A stretch of 64,000 nucleotides of DNA from Bdellovibrionales bacterium Ga0074139 (GTDB lineage Bacteria; Bdellovibrionota; Bdellovibrionia; Bdellovibrionales; Bdellovibrionaceae). A model generated the notes under the pieces. That model did no database searches. It was not told where the DNA came from and saw nothing but the letters and a program-made list of their open reading frames with translations. Each line of letters opens with the position of its first letter. Within the stretch, counting starts at the first letter, position 1. The stretch is from NCBI GenBank assembly GCA_001464795.1, contig LNEB01000014.1, positions 354,658 to 418,657 of the forward strand, given 5' to 3'. The translations under genes and the position numbers were made by a program. This document shows positions 44,170 through 53,284 of the stretch, piece by piece.

Positions 44170-44973
44170 TTGGCCATCTGGAATTCGACTTATTACAGCG
44201 TTGGGTACCATGTCCTTAACCAAGCGGCCCCCTTTGACCTTGTTATATTAAACGGAAATCTGGCCACAAGTCGTTGGTGGCACCCAAGCCTCGAAGTGGC
44301 AAAAAAACATTGGCCGCAAAAAAATTCAATGAATGGCAGAATCATTTTTCTTGAGCTGCCAGGATGTGGGGAAAGCCCTGCCATTCGCTCGAAAGTTAAC
44401 ATCCCCAATCTAGTTTCCACTTACAGTGAACTTCTTCTTAGCCTCAAGCTACAAAGCGAAGCTCGTATTATGGGTCATTCAACAGGTGGCCTACTATCCT
44501 GTTACCTGATGGCCCAACCCCAGTTTCAATTTGCTAAAGCTTTATTGCTAGATCCTGTTGGCCCTAACGGCATTCAATTTGATGATTCCGTTATTGAAAA
44601 ATATGAGGCGATGAAAACAAACAAAGATTTAACGGCAGCCATTATTGCTTTTACTATTTTAAATTGTGATACATCCACGCCATTTTTTAAAAATGTAATC
44701 CTTGAGGACACCTTTAAATCTGTTCAAGGAACTGGATCCCTGATGGTTCAGGCGTTGCGCGGGCTGGATTCAAAATCTATCTTAGGTAAAATTAAAACGC
44801 CCATTACTGTGCTTTTTGGTGACCAAGATATTTTACTTCCCCGTGAAGACGCAGAAGAAATTTCTAAGTTAGTTCCTGGTTCAAATTTTGTTTTGATCGA
44901 AGGCGCTGGTCACTGCTTGAACGCAGAAAACCCAGAAAAAATGGGTCAGCTGATCATCGAACACCTGACCTAG
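44170..44973 (+). CDS. Alpha/beta hydrolase, cytoplasmic
   Basis: A 267-residue hydrolase without a signal peptide. Nucleophile Ser104 is in MGHSTGG, the Asp is in FGDQDILLP, and His is in GAGHCLN. LPGCGES precedes the nucleophile. Start is TTG at 44170 with AAGGGG six bases before it. It ends 8 bases before the convergent FabG stop. It probably acts with the exported hydrolase, acyl-CoA synthetase and KAS enzymes nearby, but the substrate is unknown. Confidence 0.85.
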   Translation: MAIWNSTYYSVGYHVLNQAAPFDLVILNGNLATSRWWHPSLEVAKKHWPQKNSMNGRIIFLELPGCGESPAIRSKVNIPNLVSTYSELLLSLKLQSEARIMGHSTGGLLSCYLMAQPQFQFAKALLLDPVGPNGIQFDDSVIEKYEAMKTNKDLTAAIIAFTILNCDTSTPFFKNVILEDTFKSVQGTGSLMVQALRGLDSKSILGKIKTPITVLFGDQDILLPREDAEEISKLVPGSNFVLIEGAGHCLNAENPEKMGQLIIEHLT

Positions 44974-44981
44974 ATTTTTTT

Positions 44982-45725
44982 TTATAAAGTTAAACCACCA
45001 TCAACACTGATGACTGTTCCATTGATGTAAGCCGCCTGGTCAGATGATAAAAACAAAACAGCGTTAGCGATATCGGAAGTTTCACCCAAGCGAGCCACAG
45101 GAACTTTAGCCGCCATTTGTTGCAAAACTTCAGCAGGCATTGCTGACGTCATGGACGTACGAATAAACCCAGGTGCAATAGCATTCACGCAGAATCCTTT
45201 TTTCCCAAGTTCTTTAGCCCATGTTTTTGTCATTCCAATCACACCCGCTTTTGCAGCTGCATAATTGGTCTGTCCAAAATTTCCATACAACCCCACAACA
45301 GAGGAAATATTAATGATTCTTTTTCCCTGAGCTTCAGTCATTTTATCGAGTAAGCCTTTAGTGACATTAAATAATCCAGTCAGATTCACTTGAATGACAG
45401 CGTCCCAGTCTTCAAAGGACATTTTAGCAAAACTTTTATCTTTCGTAATCCCTGCGTTGTTCACAACCACATCAACACGGTCTAACTTGGCAGCTGCAGC
45501 AGCCACTTGATCACGATTTCCCACATTGACGGAATCCGTTGTCAATTGGGACTTCCACTGAACTAGCTCAGAGGCTGCTTTAGCCAATGAATCTGGAGTG
45601 AGATCCCAAATGGTGACATGGGCTCCTGCTTGTAAAAAATGACGGGTAATCTCAAAGCCGATGCCTGAAGCTCCACCCGTAACGACGACTTTTTTGCCTG
45701 ATAAATCAAATTGTATTTTTGTCAT
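44982..45725 (-). CDS. fabG: 3-oxoacyl-[ACP] reductase-like short-chain dehydrogenase
   Basis: A classical SDR of about 247 residues that would reduce 3-oxoacyl chains with NADPH. Nucleotide motif TGGASGIG (16-23), NNAG (89-92), Asn114, and catalytic Ser142, Tyr155 and Lys159 (YAAAK) are present, with the FabG-type VNAIAPGFIRT. The open frame extends to 45809 and would overlap the divergent FabH-like gene. The Met at 45725 has AGAAG in front and is preferred. It faces the FabH-like gene head to head with a 125-base gap. Confidence 0.92.
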   Translation of the reverse strand: MTKIQFDLSGKKVVVTGGASGIGFEITRHFLQAGAHVTIWDLTPDSLAKAASELVQWKSQLTTDSVNVGNRDQVAAAAAKLDRVDVVVNNAGITKDKSFAKMSFEDWDAVIQVNLTGLFNVTKGLLDKMTEAQGKRIINISSVVGLYGNFGQTNYAAAKAGVIGMTKTWAKELGKKGFCVNAIAPGFIRTSMTSAMPAEVLQQMAAKVPVARLGETSDIANAVLFLSSDQAAYINGTVISVDGGLTL

Positions 45726-45850
45726 AGAAATCTTCTGACAAATAAATGCCATAGGGTCAATTTCAAAGTCTAGAGCAAGAACTCTGTTTTTAATAGATGA
45801 CAATCCCATACAGCTTTGAGAGGAGATTCTTAGATTCTGAAGGAGATTTT

Positions 45851-46837
45851 ATGTCTTATGCTTACATTGCAGGAACTGGTCACTATGCGCCTGAGAAAAT
45901 TGTACCCAATCAATTTTTTAACGATTTATACAAAAAAGACATCGACACATTTTTAAAAGAACAACGAAATATCTATCAACGACATTGGATGAGTTCCGAA
46001 CAAAGCACATCTGATCTCATTATTCCCGCAGCCGAACAGGCCATGAAGGCAGCAGGCATCAAAGCTGAAGATCTACACCTGATTATCGTTGCAACTGATA
46101 CTCCCGATTATTTATCCCCCTCGACAGCTTCAGTTGTACAAAATAAGTTAAAAGCAGTGAATGCTGGAACCTTTGATATGAATGCCGCTTGCGCAGGGTT
46201 TGTAACTGCTCTCGATACAGCTAGCCGCTACATCCAAACTGATTCGACCATGAAAAATATTTTGGTTGTTGGTGCCTATGCCATGAGTAAGTGGCTGAAT
46301 TTGGAAGATTATAAAATTGCTACTTTGTTTGCCGATGGCGCTGGTGCTGTTGTTTTAAAATCGACCCAAGAAAAAACAGGAATCTTAGCAGCCAGCTATA
46401 AATCGTTGGGTGAATTTCATGATTACATGGGAATTTATGCCGGTGGATCTTATAAGCCTTTTAATCAGGATGTTTTGGATAAAAAAGAGCACCTCCTTAG
46501 CTTCCCCAAAAGAATTCCTCCTGAAACCAATGGTAACAACTGGCCTGGCTTAATCAAACAAACCTGCGAAAAAGCGGGCTGGAATTACCGCGATATCAAT
46601 CACTTTTTTATTACTCAATTCAATGTGCAAAGCATTTATGAAACCATGGATAAGCTAGAACTCCCACGGGAAAAAGCTCATCTCATTATGCAATCCTATG
46701 GCTATACAGGTTCAGCTTCCATAGGAATGTGCTTGTCGGATGCTGTCCAAGAGAAAAAACTAAAAAAGGGCGACAAGCTTATGTTTGTCGGCTCTGGCGG
46801 TGGTCTCTCAATGGTTTCTGTTGCAGCCGAATGGTAG
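45851..46837 (+). CDS. FabH-like ketoacyl-ACP-synthase-III-fold enzyme with altered catalytic residues
   Basis: A thiolase-fold protein of about 328 residues. The AAGGAG before the ATG at 45851 decides the start over 45797. The nucleophile Cys114 is in NAACAGF. At the place of the FabH HQAN motif it has Thr-Gln-Phe-Asn (Thr255), and at the place of GNTS it has Gly-Tyr-Thr-Gly (Tyr285), so the His and Asn of the triad appear replaced. It may be an acyl transferase or a condensing enzyme of different mechanism. Partners nearby are FabG, an acyl-CoA synthetase and two hydrolases. Confidence 0.85.
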   Translation: MSYAYIAGTGHYAPEKIVPNQFFNDLYKKDIDTFLKEQRNIYQRHWMSSEQSTSDLIIPAAEQAMKAAGIKAEDLHLIIVATDTPDYLSPSTASVVQNKLKAVNAGTFDMNAACAGFVTALDTASRYIQTDSTMKNILVVGAYAMSKWLNLEDYKIATLFADGAGAVVLKSTQEKTGILAASYKSLGEFHDYMGIYAGGSYKPFNQDVLDKKEHLLSFPKRIPPETNGNNWPGLIKQTCEKAGWNYRDINHFFITQFNVQSIYETMDKLELPREKAHLIMQSYGYTGSASIGMCLSDAVQEKKLKKGDKLMFVGSGGGLSMVSVAAEW

Positions 46838-46842
46838 TAGAA

Positions 46843-46873
46843 AAGTGTTTCAAATCGAAACACTTCATTTTCA
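46843..46873 (+). terminator. Intrinsic terminator after the FabH-like gene
   Basis: A 9-bp perfect stem AAGTGTTTC / GAAACACTT with loop AAATC (46852-46856), followed by TCATTTTC. It begins 6 bases after the stop codon. The T-run is short, so efficiency may be partial. Confidence 0.7.
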
Positions 46874-46911
46874 AATTAGCCAATTAACGGAACATTCTAT
46901 AATCTAGTAGC

Positions 46912-47355
46912 ATGGGGAAATTTTCGCTTTTAATTGCCGTTATAAGCATCACCACTTTATTAGGCTGTCAGACAAACATGGTTCAAGCTTTTAGCAGTTT
47001 GAAGCCTGGTATGGATAAGGATCAGGTTTTAGAAGCCATAGGTGGTCCACGTGCCGTAACACGCTTTCATGGAAAAGATCGTTGGTTTATCGTCTATTAT
47101 CACGATCAAAATCGCTTTGAAAAAGAAATTCACTTTCAAGACGGAAAAGCTGTCTACATCGGTGACCCCTACGAAGCCCCTCCAGAAAAGCAAGCGGCCT
47201 ACATTGATAAGCTCAATGAATCGCAAGATATTAGAACATTTCAAGAGCTCGTCCGCTCACGCAGCAGTTCCGACCAAGAAGAGGCCACGTTAGAACTTAA
47301 AGTCCGAAAGAATGATAAAATTCGAACTGTTCCTCAGTTTGAACCTGTTAAATAA
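46912..47355 (+). CDS. BamE/OmlA-like lipoprotein
   Basis: A 147-residue lipoprotein with lipobox LLGC (Cys19). The mature part begins with a BamE-like helix, FSSLKPGMDKDQVLEAIGGP, then strands around DRWFIVYYHD and IHFQDGKAVYI, as in the SmpA/OmlA fold. BamE is part of outer-membrane protein assembly, but only the N-terminal half matches, and a long charged tail follows. It ends 1 base before the convergent coiled-coil gene. Confidence 0.7.
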   Translation: MGKFSLLIAVISITTLLGCQTNMVQAFSSLKPGMDKDQVLEAIGGPRAVTRFHGKDRWFIVYYHDQNRFEKEIHFQDGKAVYIGDPYEAPPEKQAAYIDKLNESQDIRTFQELVRSRSSSDQEEATLELKVRKNDKIRTVPQFEPVK

Positions 47356-47356
47356 T

Positions 47357-47902
47357 TTATTTTGATAAAACTGATGGATCTAAAAGGGAATCTTTTTTAT
47401 TCAGATTCTTATCGTCTGCTTTTTTCTGTGCCGAATTTTCTTCAACCCCGTAAACTCGTTTCACATTTTTTCGTGACTCAAAAAGATGTTTCTCAACTCC
47501 TACGGCTTGTTCCATTTGATCAAGACTTTTCGAGCTAAAACGTTTGTACTTACGATCAAAACTAGAACCTCTTTCAGGAAAGCGATATTTTAAAACACTT
47601 AGTTGTGCATCATATTCTTTCGCCAGTTGTTTCATTTCACTATGTTCAGTTTGCAAAATTTTAATAATCTCTGCGATTTTGACTGGATCAGTTTCAGTTT
47701 GCTTCTGTTTCAATAGCGAAATGATAGAAGCTTCCTTACCGTTAATTTTAGCAAATGTGCCCGCAGCTTGCTTCTCTAAATCCATGAGCTCTTTGACAGC
47801 TCTTGCATTTCGCGGAGGTTCTTCTGTAGTTGATTCAGATTCTTCAGCAAAGCTTAAATTAAAAACAAAGATGAGACTTAGTAATAAAGAAATCCTATTC
47901 AT
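47357..47902 (-). CDS. Exported helical protein of unknown function
   Basis: A 181-residue protein with a signal peptide (about 1-19) and a highly charged, helical mature part with heptad-like spacing (about 30-110). No known motif. It is the last gene of the secA operon, overlapping the zinc-ribbon gene by 8 bases, and may act in the periplasm. Confidence 0.65.
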   Translation of the reverse strand: MNRISLLLSLIFVFNLSFAEESESTTEEPPRNARAVKELMDLEKQAAGTFAKINGKEASIISLLKQKQTETDPVKIAEIIKILQTEHSEMKQLAKEYDAQLSVLKYRFPERGSSFDRKYKRFSSKSLDQMEQAVGVEKHLFESRKNVKRVYGVEENSAQKKADDKNLNKKDSLLDPSVLSK

Positions 47903-48398
47903 AGACTTTCTGCTCCCAATGCATTTTTAAATCCAAGCTGCGCAACCTTTGCACTAGAATCGCAGCCTTTGCCGGTGGAATGCTTTCAATCAGTAGTTGG
48001 CCGTTCTTGATCTTTTTTCTGAGTTCTTGAAAATTCATTTGCAGTTTAGTGTCTGAAAAGACTTCCTTTAACTCATTGATATTTTGTAAAATATCAAGAC
48101 CTTCGATGGTCACTTGAAATGTCAAAGGTGAAGAAGACACATCTGAGTTAGCATACTGAATAACATTTTGAAGATTTTCTTCTGCTGTCATGGGCTGCAC
48201 GGGGGTATCAAATTCAGGTGACTGTAAAGGAGGCTCTACCATGACATTTTCAGAAGTGTTGGCATTCTCGGTAACACCCTCGGGAACACCATCAAAACTA
48301 ATAAAGTAAACAGCCTGACACTGAGGACAGGTAAATAGTCCTCCGAAAAATTGCGATGAGATTTCAATATTTGAAAAGCACTTCGGGCAACTTGCCAA
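47895..48398 (-). CDS. Zinc-ribbon protein with C-terminal ribosomal-type domain
   Basis: A 167-residue protein. An N-terminal zinc ribbon (CPKC at 4-7 and CPQC at about 24-27), similar to MJ0042-type ribbons, is followed by an acidic, proline-rich linker and a C-terminal alpha/beta domain (about 90-165). TTG start at 48398, with AAGGA before it. It lies 2 bases after secA. Function unknown, a link with secretion is suggested by the position alone. Confidence 0.7.
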   Translation of the reverse strand: MASCPKCFSNIEISSQFFGGLFTCPQCQAVYFISFDGVPEGVTENANTSENVMVEPPLQSPEFDTPVQPMTAEENLQNVIQYANSDVSSSPLTFQVTIEGLDILQNINELKEVFSDTKLQMNFQELRKKIKNGQLLIESIPPAKAAILVQRLRSLDLKMHWEQKVYE

Positions 48399-48400
48399 AT

Positions 48401-51061
48401 TTATTTCCTTTTATTTTTATCTAATCTTCTTCTGTCCGCACGATTCATTTTAGAGTCATCTTGATCGATGGGTGCCCGGCTCATGGTCATTTTACGAGTT
48501 GGGGGGCTATCTGAACCTTGACCTAAACTTTGCTCGAGGCCAGGAGACGAGCGATGTTGAAAATTCAAATCTTCAACATCTGTGGCTTCAGGCCTGAAGC
48601 TTTCAATGGCCTGTTCCGCTTGTTGAGCAACAATCTGAACCTTAAGAAGCTTTTCAATAACGTCACCCTTGATGACATCATTTAATTTTTCAAAGGCTAA
48701 GTAGGCCTCTTTTTTATATTCAATAATTGGATCTTTACCCGAGTACCCACGAAGGCCAATTCCTTCTTTCAACTTATCAATAATAGAAAGATGCTCTTTC
48801 CATCTTTGATCGATGGCTTGTAGCAAAATCATTTTGATAATTTGCTCGAAGAACTGTCCCATTGTTGATTTTTGCTTATCATAGGAAATCTTAATGTTTT
48901 CGCTGACTTTTTTAGTAATGGCTTCTGTGGAATCTGAATCTTGAAACTCAAGACGCAATCCGAACTGCTGCTGAAGTGCATTGGTAAGCCCTTCTAGATT
49001 TTGAGCCTCTCGTTTGCCATTATCAGGTACAAAGTTATCTAAGATGACTGAAGTCACATCACCCAGCATATCGAGCACTGTTCTTTCAACATTATTCCCA
49101 TCTAGAATTTGCCGGCGCATTTTGTAGATGGCTTGTCTTTGCATATTCATCACGTTGTCATAATCAAGTAGATTTTTTCGCACTTCAAAGTGATGCCCTT
49201 CTACTTTTCTTTGGGCCCCTTCAATGGATCTGGTCACCATTTTAGCTGTGATGGGTTCATCGTCAGGGATATTCAACATCCCCATAATTTTCTGAATTCT
49301 TTCGCCGTTAAAAATTCTCATGAGATCATCATCAAGAGCTAAATAAAAACAAGATTCACCAGGATCACCTTGGCGACCAGCGCGGCCACGCAACTGATTG
49401 TCAATACGTCTTGATTCATGTCTTTCAGTACCTACGATGTAAAGACCACCAGCAGACACCACATGATTTCTCTCTTCTTCACATTGCTTTTTAAATTTTT
49501 CTAAAACGGCTGGATATTCCGGACTGTCTTCCGGCGCTACTTTTTTAGCCATGATGTCAGCGTTTCCACCCAGCATAATATCAGTTCCACGACCTGCCAT
49601 ATTGGTGGCGATCGTGATGGCCCCTTTACGCCCCGCTTGGGCTACAATTTCTGCTTCTCGCTCGTGAGCCTTTGCATTCAAAACGTCATGACGAATTCCT
49701 TCTTTTTTTAAGAAAGAACTTAAGGTCTCTGACTTTTCAATGCTGACAGTTCCAATTAAAATAGGCTGACCTTTTTCGACTCGGCTTTTTACATCCCGAA
49801 CTATGGCTCGGTATTTTGCATTTTGGTCTTTGTAAACAACGTCATCATTGTCCATTCGAGCAATGGGCTTATTCGTTGGAATTACTGATACATCTAAATT
49901 ATAAATCTTTTTAAATTCAACAGCTTCTGTGTCAGCGGTACCTGTCATCCCAGATAGTTTTGAATACATTTTAAAATAATTTTGAAAAGTAATAGAAGCT
50001 AAAGTTTGATTTTCATTTTTTACTTCAACGCCTTCTTTGGCTTCTATGGCTTGATGAAGACCATCACTCCACCGACGGCCCGGCATTAGGCGACCCGTAA
50101 ATTCGTCAACGATGACCACTTCGTTGTTCATGACCATGTACTCGACATCTTTTCGGTACAACTGATGAGCTTTGAGTGCTTGGTAAACATGATGAAGGGT
50201 TTCAATGTGCTCGGGATCATAAAGGTTTCCAACTTTTAAAAGTTGTTCGAGCTTCGTGATTCCTTCTTCTGTTAAAGCTGCAGTCTTCGATTTTTCTTCG
50301 ATTGTAAAATGCTTTTCACGCTCGAGCATCGGTATCACTTTATTAATTGTATAATACTTATCAGTTGAAGCCTCTGCTGGTCCGGAAATAATCAAAGGTG
50401 TTCTAGCTTCATCAATAAGAATCGAGTCACATTCGTCAACGATGGCAAAGTGATACTCGCGCTGAACATAGTCTTCCAAGTCAAACTTCATATTATCACG
50501 AAGATAGTCAAAACCGAGCTCGTTATTTGTGGCATAAGTGATGTCACAATTGTAAGCTGCTTTTCTTTCTTCATCGTTTAAGCCGTGAAAAATAATTCCA
50601 GTTGAAAGACCTAGCCAGTTGTACAATCGACCCATCCAGGCCGCATCTCGCTTGATCAGATAGTCATTCACTGAAACGACGTGAGCTCCACGCCCAGTCA
50701 ATGCGTTCAAGTAAACAGGCAAAGTGGCCACCAAGGTTTTTCCTTCACCCGTTCTCATCTCTGCGATTGTTCCTCGGTGAAGAATAATTCCACCGATTAA
50801 CTGTACGTCGTAATGGCGCATTCCCAAAACGCGACTTGAAGCCTCTCGGCAGACAGCAAAAGCTTCTGGCAGAATCGAATCTGTGCTTTCACCTTTTGCA
50901 ATTCGACTTTTAAACTCTGTCGTTTTTGCTTTTAATTGATCATCGCTAAGACTTTTCATTCCAGCTTCAAGTGCGTTGATTTGATCAACTATAGGCTGGA
51001 GTTTTTTCATTTCGCGACCGTGTTTAGTACCGAATATTTTTGCAAGTAGGCTTGTAGACAT
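48401..51061 (-). CDS. secA: Protein translocase ATPase SecA
   Basis: An 886-residue preprotein translocase motor. Motifs: [14 protein letters not shown] (Walker A), [20 protein letters not shown] (DEAD-like), [25 protein letters not shown] and [10 protein letters not shown] in the helical wing. The usual C-terminal Cys/His zinc motif is absent; the protein ends in a basic tail rich in Arg/Lys/Asp. It would drive Sec export through SecYEG. It is followed by the zinc-ribbon gene (2-base gap). Confidence 0.97.
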   Translation of the reverse strand: MSTSLLAKIFGTKHGREMKKLQPIVDQINALEAGMKSLSDDQLKAKTTEFKSRIAKGESTDSILPEAFAVCREASSRVLGMRHYDVQLIGGIILHRGTIAEMRTGEGKTLVATLPVYLNALTGRGAHVVSVNDYLIKRDAAWMGRLYNWLGLSTGIIFHGLNDEERKAAYNCDITYATNNELGFDYLRDNMKFDLEDYVQREYHFAIVDECDSILIDEARTPLIISGPAEASTDKYYTINKVIPMLEREKHFTIEEKSKTAALTEEGITKLEQLLKVGNLYDPEHIETLHHVYQALKAHQLYRKDVEYMVMNNEVVIVDEFTGRLMPGRRWSDGLHQAIEAKEGVEVKNENQTLASITFQNYFKMYSKLSGMTGTADTEAVEFKKIYNLDVSVIPTNKPIARMDNDDVVYKDQNAKYRAIVRDVKSRVEKGQPILIGTVSIEKSETLSSFLKKEGIRHDVLNAKAHEREAEIVAQAGRKGAITIATNMAGRGTDIMLGGNADIMAKKVAPEDSPEYPAVLEKFKKQCEEERNHVVSAGGLYIVGTERHESRRIDNQLRGRAGRQGDPGESCFYLALDDDLMRIFNGERIQKIMGMLNIPDDEPITAKMVTRSIEGAQRKVEGHHFEVRKNLLDYDNVMNMQRQAIYKMRRQILDGNNVERTVLDMLGDVTSVILDNFVPDNGKREAQNLEGLTNALQQQFGLRLEFQDSDSTEAITKKVSENIKISYDKQKSTMGQFFEQIIKMILLQAIDQRWKEHLSIIDKLKEGIGLRGYSGKDPIIEYKKEAYLAFEKLNDVIKGDVIEKLLKVQIVAQQAEQAIESFRPEATDVEDLNFQHRSSPGLEQSLGQGSDSPPTRKMTMSRAPIDQDDSKMNRADRRRLDKNKRK

Positions 51062-51119
51062 AATGAGACTAAGGATATCCCTGCCCTATGACAGGGGCAA
51101 GGTCTACAGGCGTCATTTG

Positions 51120-51656
51120 CTAGGAATTAGACTCTGAATCGACAGTTAAAAATGGTTTCCAGATCAAAAGCGTAAGACCCAGACTCAAGGCAAGTAAAAT
51201 AATGAAAAGCCTGGTGTGCTTATCTAAAATTTGTCCGCGGTCTTTAGAAATTTTAAGGCGAACTTCATATTTCTCTGGATTAGAATTTAGAAAAGTCATT
51301 TCGAGAGTTTTTTCTGTCGCGGAAGTCTCGGAATTGTTGAGCTCCAAAAAGGGTCTTACAAGATTCCACTCGACTCCTTCAGTTGGACTTTCGACTAAGA
51401 CTTCGGAACCAGAAAACAACTTCCATTTTGCATTAAAAACAGGCTCCCATTTTGACTCATCTGATTCAAAACGAAATTCATACATCGATGTGGACAGGGG
51501 TGGCACCGTGATTTTAAAACTCTGATCCATTTCCCAAACTACAGGCTGAACAAAAATCACTGAATTTCTAAGTTCATAGAAACTTGAAATTATGGGAATC
51601 ACTGGTAAAAAAGCGAACGATAGGAATAATAAAACAGAAACTGATTTTTTTTGCAT
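51120..51656 (-). CDS. Membrane protein with large periplasmic domain, unknown
   Basis: A 178-residue protein with an N-terminal helix (about 6-27), a beta-rich periplasmic region of about 115 residues and a second helix (about 148-167) near the C-terminus. No family recognised. It is in the secA operon, 3 bases after trmL and 58 bases before secA. Confidence 0.65.
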   Translation of the reverse strand: MQKKSVSVLLFLSFAFLPVIPIISSFYELRNSVIFVQPVVWEMDQSFKITVPPLSTSMYEFRFESDESKWEPVFNAKWKLFSGSEVLVESPTEGVEWNLVRPFLELNNSETSATEKTLEMTFLNSNPEKYEVRLKISKDRGQILDKHTRLFIILLALSLGLTLLIWKPFLTVDSESNS

Positions 51657-51659
51657 AGT

Positions 51660-52124
51660 TCAAACTCCTATTTGTCGAACACCTTCGTAAGCCACAACCG
51701 CAACCGCTGTTGCCAAATTCAATCCTCTTGCAGGTCCCAACAATGGAATCAGTAATGATTGATCTGGGTACTTCTGCAAAATAGCAGGATCTAGTCCCTT
51801 TGTCTCTTTTCCAAAGACTAACCAGTCACCTTTTTGATATTTCACATCTGTGTAGTTATTTTTAGCAAAAGCTGAGGTAAAATAAACTCGCTTTGGATCT
51901 TCGACCTGCATCCACCAATCCTGATAGGTTTTGTGGTGAAACCATTTTAGGTGCGGCCAATAATCAAGACCCGCTCTTTTGAGATTAGCATCCGATATCA
52001 CAAAACCTAATTGTCCCACTAAGTGAAGCTCGCAGTTAGCAGCTACGCAAGTACGACCAATATTACCTGTATTTTGTGGTATTTCAGGCTCGACGAGTAC
52101 AATTTTAAAGTTTGGTTTCTCCAA
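51660..52124 (-). CDS. trmL: tRNA (cytidine/uridine-34-2'-O)-methyltransferase TrmL
   Basis: A SPOUT-fold methyltransferase of about 154 residues that 2'-O-methylates the wobble base of tRNA-Leu isoacceptors. NTGNIGRTC, LVFGKETKGLDP and the knot segment PLLGPARGLNLATAVAVVAYE are visible. The frame opens with TTG at 52163, but the TTG at 52124 puts the start 10 residues before EPEIPQNTGN as in the family, with GAGGTG about ten bases upstream. It overlaps the preceding gene by 20 bases under this start. Confidence 0.88.
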   Translation of the reverse strand: MEKPNFKIVLVEPEIPQNTGNIGRTCVAANCELHLVGQLGFVISDANLKRAGLDYWPHLKWFHHKTYQDWWMQVEDPKRVYFTSAFAKNNYTDVKYQKGDWLVFGKETKGLDPAILQKYPDQSLLIPLLGPARGLNLATAVAVVAYEGVRQIGV

Positions 52125-52713
52125 GGTAACGGTACACCTCTTGTCCAAACTTAGATAAAGCAAGTCGGCGGCCTTTGTCTACAATCAACTCAAGACTCAT
52201 CAGTTCACGGTACAAAGGCAAGTCCACTGGCACGACTTCTCGGCCTGAAATTTGCCCCAGTTTACGAATATAAAGCTTTTGTCGATCTGTTAGTTGATCC
52301 ATGAATTTAGGAGAATGAAGAGCTTGACCCCACTGATCTGCTGAGATGGTTTTAGATTTAGCCGGTAGTTTTTTTGGATTGAGATAATACACCCAAGCCG
52401 TAACTGAGCTTGCTAAAGAATCCTGAGTTCGTACCGTGGCTTGCAATCGAAAGTGCAGACTTTTCTGAGGTTCAAATTCAGAAAAACCAAAAAATTGATC
52501 GAGTAGCGGAATTAAAAAATCAGGAGATTTTACTTCAACTAAATGACCAGGAACCCAATCATTACCACCCGCTGTAATCACTGGATATCCACTGGGAAGT
52601 TGATACGCCGCAGCCAATACTGATGCGTTTTGAATGGATTCGATGTGGGACTTAATTTTGTCGAAGTGGACCATGCCTTCCGACATGGAACCACATACAA
52701 AAACTCGATTCAT
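52105..52713 (-). CDS. Gamma-glutamylcyclotransferase-like (AIG2/GGCT fold) protein
   Basis: A 202-residue protein. The N-terminus VFVCGSMSEGM resembles the glycine-loop motif (VFVYGTL) of the GGCT fold, followed by a GHLVEV segment, as in AIG2-like proteins. The C-terminal half (about 110-200) is a helical extension. Members act on gamma-glutamyl amines or have unknown roles. The frame opens at 52740, but the Met at 52713 has AGGGGG in front and is preferred. First gene of the secA set. Confidence 0.65.
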   Translation of the reverse strand: MNRVFVCGSMSEGMVHFDKIKSHIESIQNASVLAAAYQLPSGYPVITAGGNDWVPGHLVEVKSPDFLIPLLDQFFGFSEFEPQKSLHFRLQATVRTQDSLASSVTAWVYYLNPKKLPAKSKTISADQWGQALHSPKFMDQLTDRQKLYIRKLGQISGREVVPVDLPLYRELMSLELIVDKGRRLALSKFGQEVYRYLGETKL

Positions 52714-52894
52714 CACCAATTCCCCCTCTGAAATTGACAAGGCACTCTGTTTTCGGAAAATAAGTGTGTACCAGAAACATCACTCTGGAGTAAAGGCTCT
52801 GGGCTAAGTGCGTTATTGTGAGATTGATTTCTGAAATGGCATAAAGTTCATTAAGATACTGTAAATCAATTGAAATCATTTGAAGGGATTTTTT

Positions 52895-53284
52895 ATGGCT
52901 GAACGTCGAAATTATATGGGATCCATGTGGATGCAGGACGAAGACGGTGTCATCACAATCGGAATCAATGAAGAGGCCCTAGAAGATTTTGACGAAATTT
53001 CCTCCATTGAAATCAGCCAAGAAGGTGAAAAAGTAGAAGCCGAAGCTGTCGTGGGAACCATTGAAACCAGTGATGGCCCATTGGATATTTACTCACCCGT
53101 TGATGGTGTAGTTTTGGAAGTGAACTCTCAAGTCATGGAAGATCCGTCTATTATTATGGAAGATCCTTACGAAGAGGGTTGGCTTATCCGAATCGACTCT
53201 GAAGGCGATGTGGATGAAGACGAAGAAGATGAAGACGACCTTGATGATGAGGACGAAGAAGAAGAAGAGGACGAGGAAGACTAA
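52895..53284 (+). CDS. GcvH-like protein lacking the lipoyl lysine, with acidic tail
   Basis: A 129-residue protein. Residues 7-101 follow the glycine cleavage H protein throughout (DEDGVITIGI, DIYSPVDGVVLEVN, EDPYEEGWLIRI). The lipoylation site, normally ESVKA, reads ETSDG, so Asp60 replaces the lysine. The last 25 residues (105-129) are almost all Asp/Glu. The ATG at 52895 has AAGGGA before it and is preferred to the TTG at 52880. It cannot carry lipoate at that site, so it is not a normal H protein. No gcvT or gcvP genes are adjacent. It may be a structural or binding protein. Confidence 0.85.
   Translation: MAERRNYMGSMWMQDEDGVITIGINEEALEDFDEISSIEISQEGEKVEAEAVVGTIETSDGPLDIYSPVDGVVLEVNSQVMEDPSIIMEDPYEEGWLIRIDSEGDVDEDEEDEDDLDDEDEEEEEDEED

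Noticed and set aside
52734..52761. TTGACA/GAAAAT as promoter of the GcvH-like gene
   Set aside because: The -10 is weak (four of six, 16-base spacing) and lies over 130 bases from the start codon, inside the leader of the divergent gene. Possible but not supported.
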